Source: Flavobacterium sp. (GTDB taxonomy: Bacteria > Bacteroidota > Bacteroidia > Flavobacteriales > Flavobacteriaceae). Taken from it: a DNA stretch of 20,309 nt. Both the position numbers and the translations under genes were made by a program. How positions within the stretch are numbered: the first letter of the stretch is position 1; every line of letters begins with the position of its first letter. Of this stretch, positions 16,316 through 20,309 are shown one piece after another. A model generated the notes under the pieces. The model was not told the DNA's origin, ran no database searches, and worked only from the letters and a program-made list of their open reading frames with translations. The stretch lies in the NCBI GenBank assembly GCA_017984035.1, contig JAGOAF010000026.1, positions 1 to 20,309 of the forward strand, written 5' to 3'.

Positions 16316-17818
16316 TTAGTTAACAAAAGGTTTACTTTGGTAAGCACCTAAATCAGGTGGTGATGTTCGCGTATTTCCATTAATGTCTAGCGGAATTAAA
16401 TAAGTAGCATTTCCTTTGGCAACAGCCGATGAACTTCCATCGATATTGAGTTTGTTTTTTGAACTATTCTGAAATTTCGGGTCTTGATTTAAGAAAATTG
16501 TGTTGTAATGCAAGGCATCATTAGTAAATTGGTATAATGGATTAGCTGCAGCGGTTTTTGTATCCATTTTAATCAAGCAATTGTTGAATTGGTATTCAAA
16601 TGCAGCTCCCGTTTTTTTGTTCAGTGCTAACTCGCTGGTGTACGACCCATAAATGATGCAATTGTTAAAACTAGCTTTGCTGAGGGCATTTGTTTCAGGA
16701 ACGGCACCTAATTTGAAATTGCTTAAAGTCACCGCCATTTGGTTGGAACTATTCCAATTGTTGTTAAAAGTACAATGAGTGAAAGCATAATTGCCTCCAT
16801 ATTCGCAAGTTAAAGCGGCTTCTCCAGCAGTATTGATTACCAAATTTTCAGCATTTATTTTTCCATTTTGGGCTAAAATTCCGTAGTGGGTTGAATTATA
16901 GATTTGCGTGTTTTTTATGGCTACCTCGGTTCCATTGTTATTTTGAATCCACAAGCCAATGGACGCATTTTTAATGGTCAAATGGTTGATACTATTGTTT
17001 GTTGCTCCTTCGTTAAACCATATGGTTTCCCATTGTCCAGGAACATTGGCGTAGTCTGATTGGAGTCGGTCACCTTGGAAAACAACTTCGTTTTCCAATT
17101 GGCTAGTAGTAGATTTTCTTCCATTGATTTGTAGCGATGCGTTATGACCTATAATCAATCCAGAATTGGCATGAAAATAGACTCTGGCTCCTGCATCAAA
17201 AATTGCTGTTTTACCTGAATAAACCGCAGCGTAGCCATAGATTACATAGGATTTTTGATTGGTAAAATGCAATTCAGTATCGTCCAGATAAAAACCTTCT
17301 ACCGTTTTGTTTCCAACGGGAATTGTTTCTTTTCTTCCGTTGGATAATCGTTGTGGAAAAAGTAAAACAGCATCTTTTACCAAAGTTACTAATTCTACCT
17401 TTTGAAGGTTGGCTCCACTGCCAAATTGAATTTGGTCAGTGTACAGATAATCAGTTGGATTGGCATCAGCTGCACTGACAGTGGTTTCGATAAAAATATA
17501 GAGACTGTCTTTGGCTAAAAGTGTCACGTCTTGAAATTGTTTGCCTTGATTACCCGACATGCCGTCAACGGTCATTCGGTATTTGGAACTTAATCCTTTG
17601 CCCAATTGAATCGAAGGAATGGAAATGTCTTGGTTACTTTTGTTGTAGACTTTGAGTTGAAATGTACTTGAGCCAATAGAACTAAAAACGGTGTCTAAAA
17701 AAATCGTGTCTTGAGAAAAAACTAAATCCCCTTTGGAGGAAACCGTATCAAAATCGGAACGGCAAGCACAAGCTGACACTAGGATTCCGATAAGCAATAA
17801 CAATCGATTCAGTTGCAT
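16316..17818 (-). CDS. Predicted lipoprotein with right-handed parallel beta-helix
   Basis: This 500-aa protein has a lipoprotein signal: 'MQLNRLLLLIGILVSAC', with lipobox VSAC and Cys17 as the probable acylation site; Cys19 follows two residues later. Residues about 30-160 look like a beta-sandwich segment ('STFQLKVYNKSNQDISI'). From about 200 onward come irregular repeats of about 20-25 residues rich in N, G and short hydrophobic strands, such as 'INHLTIKNASIGLWIQNNNG' and 'ALTCEYGGNYAFTHCTFNNN'. This is the pattern of pectate-lyase-like beta-helices. The end, 'DINGNTRTSPPDLGAYQ', is the tail common in Bacteroidota beta-helix proteins. No polysaccharide-lyase catalytic site could be assigned, and no SusC/SusD-type partner is adjacent. 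Surface exposure and glycan binding are inference. Confidence 0.82.
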   Translation of the reverse strand: MQLNRLLLLIGILVSACACRSDFDTVSSKGDLVFSQDTIFLDTVFSSIGSSTFQLKVYNKSNQDISIPSIQLGKGLSSKYRMTVDGMSGNQGKQFQDVTLLAKDSLYIFIETTVSAADANPTDYLYTDQIQFGSGANLQKVELVTLVKDAVLLFPQRLSNGRKETIPVGNKTVEGFYLDDTELHFTNQKSYVIYGYAAVYSGKTAIFDAGARVYFHANSGLIIGHNASLQINGRKSTTSQLENEVVFQGDRLQSDYANVPGQWETIWFNEGATNNSINHLTIKNASIGLWIQNNNGTEVAIKNTQIYNSTHYGILAQNGKINAENLVINTAGEAALTCEYGGNYAFTHCTFNNNWNSSNQMAVTLSNFKLGAVPETNALSKASFNNCIIYGSYTSELALNKKTGAAFEYQFNNCLIKMDTKTAAANPLYQFTNDALHYNTIFLNQDPKFQNSSKNKLNIDGSSSAVAKGNATYLIPLDINGNTRTSPPDLGAYQSKPFVN

Positions 17819-17963
17819 GAATTAAGTTTTTGGTAAAAATAACGAATAATTAGAAAATTATTGTGGAAACAAATTGATTATTGGTTTCAAGCCATATCTT
17901 TATTTCATTTTATTTTAGGACTTGTTATTTATATCCTATTTTTACATCTTTAAAATTCATACT

Positions 17964-18395
17964 ATGACATTTGACAAACAAAAAATATTAGCCTACTGTA
18001 ATGGGTTTGCAACAACTACTTTGATGGGTACTTTGGCTATTGAATATGTGGATGCTGGCGAAGATTTCTTGGTAGCTACTATGCCTGTTAATCCTTCAGT
18101 ACATCAACCCATGGGATTGTTACACGGTGGTGCTACAGTCGCTTTGGCAGAAAGCGTGGGCAGTGCGGCGTCTATGTTGTTTGTTAATTCGGATTTGTTT
18201 GAAGTGCGAGGTATTGAAATTTCGGCCAACCACTTGAAATCAAAACGCAACGGAATAGTTACTGCTACTGCCAAAATTATGCACAAGGGGAGGAGTATCC
18301 ATCTTTGGGAAATTCGAATTGTGGATGAAAACGGAAGTTTAATCTCCCTTTGTAAACTGACTAATATGGTGTTGCCTAAACGAAAAATCGAATAA
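17964..18395 (+). CDS. menI: PaaI/YdiI-type hotdog thioesterase, probable DHNA-CoA thioesterase
   Basis: This is a 143-aa single hotdog domain. The motif 'HQPMGLLHGGATVALAESVGSA' (47-68, given in part) contains HGG at 54-56 and Glu63. That is the spacing and position of the catalytic glutamate in E. coli YdiI/MenI, which hydrolyses 1,4-dihydroxy-2-naphthoyl-CoA in menaquinone synthesis. The next gene, 15 bp downstream, is a chorismate-utilising enzyme of the same pathway, and that context is the main support for this assignment. A phenylacetyl-CoA or general acyl-CoA thioesterase role cannot be excluded, so the symbol is tentative. The frame runs back to a TTG at 17922, but the ATG at 17964 ('MTFDKQKIL') is the likelier start. 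A weak promoter-like pair, TTG (17875) and TATCTTTA (17895-17902), lies upstream. Confidence 0.8.
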   Translation: MTFDKQKILAYCNGFATTTLMGTLAIEYVDAGEDFLVATMPVNPSVHQPMGLLHGGATVALAESVGSAASMLFVNSDLFEVRGIEISANHLKSKRNGIVTATAKIMHKGRSIHLWEIRIVDENGSLISLCKLTNMVLPKRKIE

Positions 18396-18410
18396 TTAGA
18401 AAACATTCCT

Positions 18411-19457
18411 ATGATTTCATTAGTCGATAAAATGCTTCATCATCACCAACAAAACTTACCTTTTGTGGTGTATTGTAAGCCAAATTCGGATACCGTTTTG
18501 GGGTTGCTTCAGCAAAATGATAGTTTGTATGAAATACAAGATTTTACTGAAAAAGGCTTTGTTTTTGCTTCTTTTGACGGAAGTCAAAACTACATTATTC
18601 CAGATAATGCATCAGAACAATGGAGCGAAGATTGGATTTCGAACTCAGAAACGATTCCGCAAAATGAAGTTGATTTTGGCAATGATATCTCGGCGCAAGC
18701 CAACTTTCAAGATTTGGTAAGCAAAGGAATTCAGGCCATTCATACTGGTGAATTCCAAAAAGGTGTGGTCTCACGAAAGGAAAGTGTTGCTCTCGAACAT
18801 TTCGATTTAGGTACTACTTTTAAAAAATTGGTAGCCCAATACCGTTCCGCTTTTGTGTATTGTTTCCACCATCCTAAAATTGGAACTTGGTTAGGAGCTA
18901 GTCCGGAACAATTATTGAATGCAAATTCTAATTCGTTTGAAACTATGGCTTTGGCGGGAACGCAAAAAGACACAGGCGCAGCAACTGTTGTTTGGCAACA
19001 AAAAGAACAAGAAGAACAACAATTTGTAACTGATTATATTGTTTCAAAATTAAAAGAAGTAGGTGCCGAGGTTCATGTTTCAGAAGCCTATAGCGTTAAA
19101 GCGGGAAGTCTATGGCACATCAAAACCGATATTTCAGGTGTGTTTGGACAAGAGTTAAATTTAAAAAAAGCGATTCAGTTATTGCATCCTACTCCGGCGG
19201 TTTGTGGCGTTCCTAAGGCAATTTCGAAAGCTTTTATTGAAGCCAATGAAAATTACAAACGTAGTTTTTACACGGGTTTTTTAGGTGAATTGAATCGCAA
19301 CTTTGCATCGGATTTGTTTGTAAATTTGCGTTGTATGCAAATTGAAAATAATGTGGCGCATTTGTATATGGGTTGTGGTATTACAAAAGATAGTATTCCT
19401 GAAAAAGAATGGAAAGAAAGCGTGAATAAGTCCATGACTATGAAACGTATAATATAA
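18411..19457 (+). CDS. menF: Chorismate-binding enzyme, probable isochorismate synthase
   Basis: This 348-aa protein is a shortened member of the chorismate-utilising family (EntC about 391, MenF about 431), a size I regard as usual for Bacteroidota. The C-terminal catalytic part is complete: K117 in 'FQKGVVSRKE', at the position of the general base of isochorismate synthases; 'MALAGTQ' (179-185); 'LLHPTPAVCGVP' (257-268); 'YKRSFYTGFLGE'; 'YMGCGI' (319-324); and the Mg2+-binding glutamate region 'PEKEWKESVNK'. The reaction would be chorismate to isochorismate, the entry to menaquinone. The lack of siderophore genes nearby and the thioesterase upstream favour a MenF over an EntC role. Salicylate or anthranilate synthase activity is not formally excluded. 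Confidence 0.87.
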   Translation: MISLVDKMLHHHQQNLPFVVYCKPNSDTVLGLLQQNDSLYEIQDFTEKGFVFASFDGSQNYIIPDNASEQWSEDWISNSETIPQNEVDFGNDISAQANFQDLVSKGIQAIHTGEFQKGVVSRKESVALEHFDLGTTFKKLVAQYRSAFVYCFHHPKIGTWLGASPEQLLNANSNSFETMALAGTQKDTGAATVVWQQKEQEEQQFVTDYIVSKLKEVGAEVHVSEAYSVKAGSLWHIKTDISGVFGQELNLKKAIQLLHPTPAVCGVPKAISKAFIEANENYKRSFYTGFLGELNRNFASDLFVNLRCMQIENNVAHLYMGCGITKDSIPEKEWKESVNKSMTMKRII

Positions 19458-19479
19458 TTAAAAGTAAAACGGTATCAAG

Positions 19480-20196
19480 ATGAAATTAGATATACTGGCT
19501 TTTGGAGCACATCCAGATGATGTTGAATTGGGTTGCGCAGGTACTATTTTGAAAGAAATCGCCTTAGGTAAATTAGTGGGAATTGTAGATTTGACTCGTG
19601 GTGAATTAGGTACGCGTGGTTCTGCCGATTTGCGCGATCAAGAAGCCGCTGCTTCAGCTCAAATTCTGGGTGTTTCAATTCGTGAAAATCTTAGTTTTAG
19701 AGATGGTTTTTTTGTGAATGATGAAACGCATCTATTGGAAGTAATAAAAATGATTCGCAAATACCAACCGGAGATTGTTTTATGCAATGCGATTGAGGAT
19801 CGACATATTGACCATGGCAAAGGCAGTCAATTGGTTTCGGATGCTTGTTTTTTATCAGGGTTGATGAGAATAGAAACCCAATTAGACGGGCAAATGCAAC
19901 AAGCGTGGCGCCCAAAATTAGTCTTTCATTACATTCAGTGGAATGATATTAAACCCGATTTTGTAGTCGATATTACAGGATATACTGATAAAAAAGTAGC
20001 CGCTATTTTAGCATATAAATCTCAATTTCATGATCCTAAATCCAACGAACCGGAATCGCCAATTACGAGCAAAAACTTTTTAGAAAGTTTAAATTACCGT
20101 ACACAAGATTTAGGACGATTAGTAGGAGTAGCCCACGCAGAAGGATTTACTGTAGAAAGGTATTTGGCTGTCAATAGCTTAGGAGATTTGATTTAA
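19480..20196 (+). CDS. bshB1: Bacillithiol biosynthesis deacetylase BshB1
   Basis: This 238-aa protein belongs to the LmbE/PIG-L zinc deacetylase family. The family signature 'AHPDDVE' (10-16) supplies zinc ligands H11 and D14 and the catalytic base D13; 'RHIDHGKGS' (108-116) supplies the third zinc ligand H112. 'TRGELGTRGSADLRDQEA' (39-56) is characteristic of the BshB1 group, which deacetylates GlcNAc-malate to GlcN-malate on the way to bacillithiol. Bacteroidota do encode this pathway, but no bshA or bshC lies in the window. It starts 22 bp after the chorismate enzyme on the same strand and is probably co-transcribed with it. No hairpin terminator is visible between it and the tRNA promoter. 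Confidence 0.92.
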   Translation: MKLDILAFGAHPDDVELGCAGTILKEIALGKLVGIVDLTRGELGTRGSADLRDQEAAASAQILGVSIRENLSFRDGFFVNDETHLLEVIKMIRKYQPEIVLCNAIEDRHIDHGKGSQLVSDACFLSGLMRIETQLDGQMQQAWRPKLVFHYIQWNDIKPDFVVDITGYTDKKVAAILAYKSQFHDPKSNEPESPITSKNFLESLNYRTQDLGRLVGVAHAEGFTVERYLAVNSLGDLI

Positions 20197-20223
20197 AATC
20201 GGGATATTTTTTTAAAATTTTCT

Positions 20224-20253
20224 TTGCGAAAGAGAACAATTGTGCTATATTTG
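20224..20253 (+). promoter_or_regulatory. Predicted promoter of the tRNA-His gene
   Basis: TTG (20224-20226), 19 nt and TATATTTG (20246-20253) match the Bacteroidota sigma-factor consensus at every defined position and at the typical spacing, ending 16 bp before the tRNA. Confidence 0.7.
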
Positions 20254-20269
20254 CACCCGTTATACAAAT

Positions 20270-20309
20270 GGTGGTTGTAGCTCAGCTGGTTAGAGCATCG
20301 GTTTGTGGT
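20270..20309 (+). tRNA. tRNA-His (GTG), 5' half, cut by the window edge
   Basis: The order is the extra G(-1) at 20270 that marks tRNA-His, acceptor strand GTGGTTG (20271-20277), TA, D-stem GCTC/GAGC with loop AGCTGGTTA, A26, then anticodon-stem strand TCGGT (20298-20302). The loop TTGTGGT gives anticodon GTG at 20305-20307. The window ends at tRNA position 38, so the 3' strands cannot be checked. Confidence 0.88.

Noticed and set aside
17922..17963. TTG start 14 codons upstream in the thioesterase
   Set aside because: An ATG at 17964 gives a normal hotdog N-terminus and places the catalytic Glu at residue 63 as in YdiI.
18104..18406. 100-aa minus-strand frame over the thioesterase
   Set aside because: It is antisense to the conserved hotdog motif; no family features.
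1..20309. CRISPR array, insertion sequence, phage, toxin-antitoxin or defence system
   Set aside because: No direct-repeat arrays, transposase, integrase or small paired ORFs; genes are contiguous housekeeping or metabolic families. The tRNA at the right edge could be an integration site, but nothing beyond it is visible.

Overview
The window looks like a chromosomal segment of a low-GC member of the Bacteroidota, most likely Flavobacterium or a close relative. The grounds are the A/T-rich coding sequence, the family variants of nearly every protein, the lack of Shine-Dalgarno sequences, and several upstream elements fitting the Bacteroidota promoter consensus (TTG, about 19 nt, TAnnTTTG). 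The genus comes from recognition of protein families, not from a database search.

Layout, left to right. The 3' part of a LysR-type regulator (+) converges with a 398-aa TerB-like/LETM1-like protein (-); the stop codons overlap. Then come a lipoprotein Cu/Zn superoxide dismutase (-) and a fatty-acid beta-oxidation locus, all on the minus strand. In transcription order that locus is a separately terminated long-chain acyl-CoA synthetase (8713-10485), then a MarR-family regulator, fadN, fadA and fadE (8586 down to 2681) as one operon. Next is an LtaS/sulfatase-fold membrane protein (+), converging with purL (-) over a shared bidirectional terminator. A lipoprotein with a predicted right-handed beta-helix (-) follows. 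Last are a plus-strand operon of a hotdog thioesterase (menI-like), a chorismate-utilising enzyme (menF-like) and bshB1, and the 5' half of a tRNA-His gene cut by the right edge.

How the genes work together. The synthetase makes acyl-CoA, FadE dehydrogenates it, FadN hydrates and oxidises it, and FadA cleaves it: a complete beta-oxidation cycle apart from the electron-transfer flavoprotein. The order fadN-fadA-fadE matches the Bacillus subtilis fadNAE operon, but here a MarR-type gene leads the operon and a 12-bp perfect palindrome sits beside its promoter. The thioesterase and chorismate enzyme pair fits menaquinone synthesis, and BshB1 acts in bacillithiol synthesis.

There is no mobile element, CRISPR array, phage gene or obvious defence or secondary-metabolite system. 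No gene-free stretch exceeds 150 bases. This is mostly ordinary core genome. The best points for a second look are the LETM1-like protein, the MarR-fadNAE arrangement with its candidate operator, the extra CxxC in SodC, the LtaS-like protein in a Gram-negative background, and the menI/menF/bshB1 grouping.
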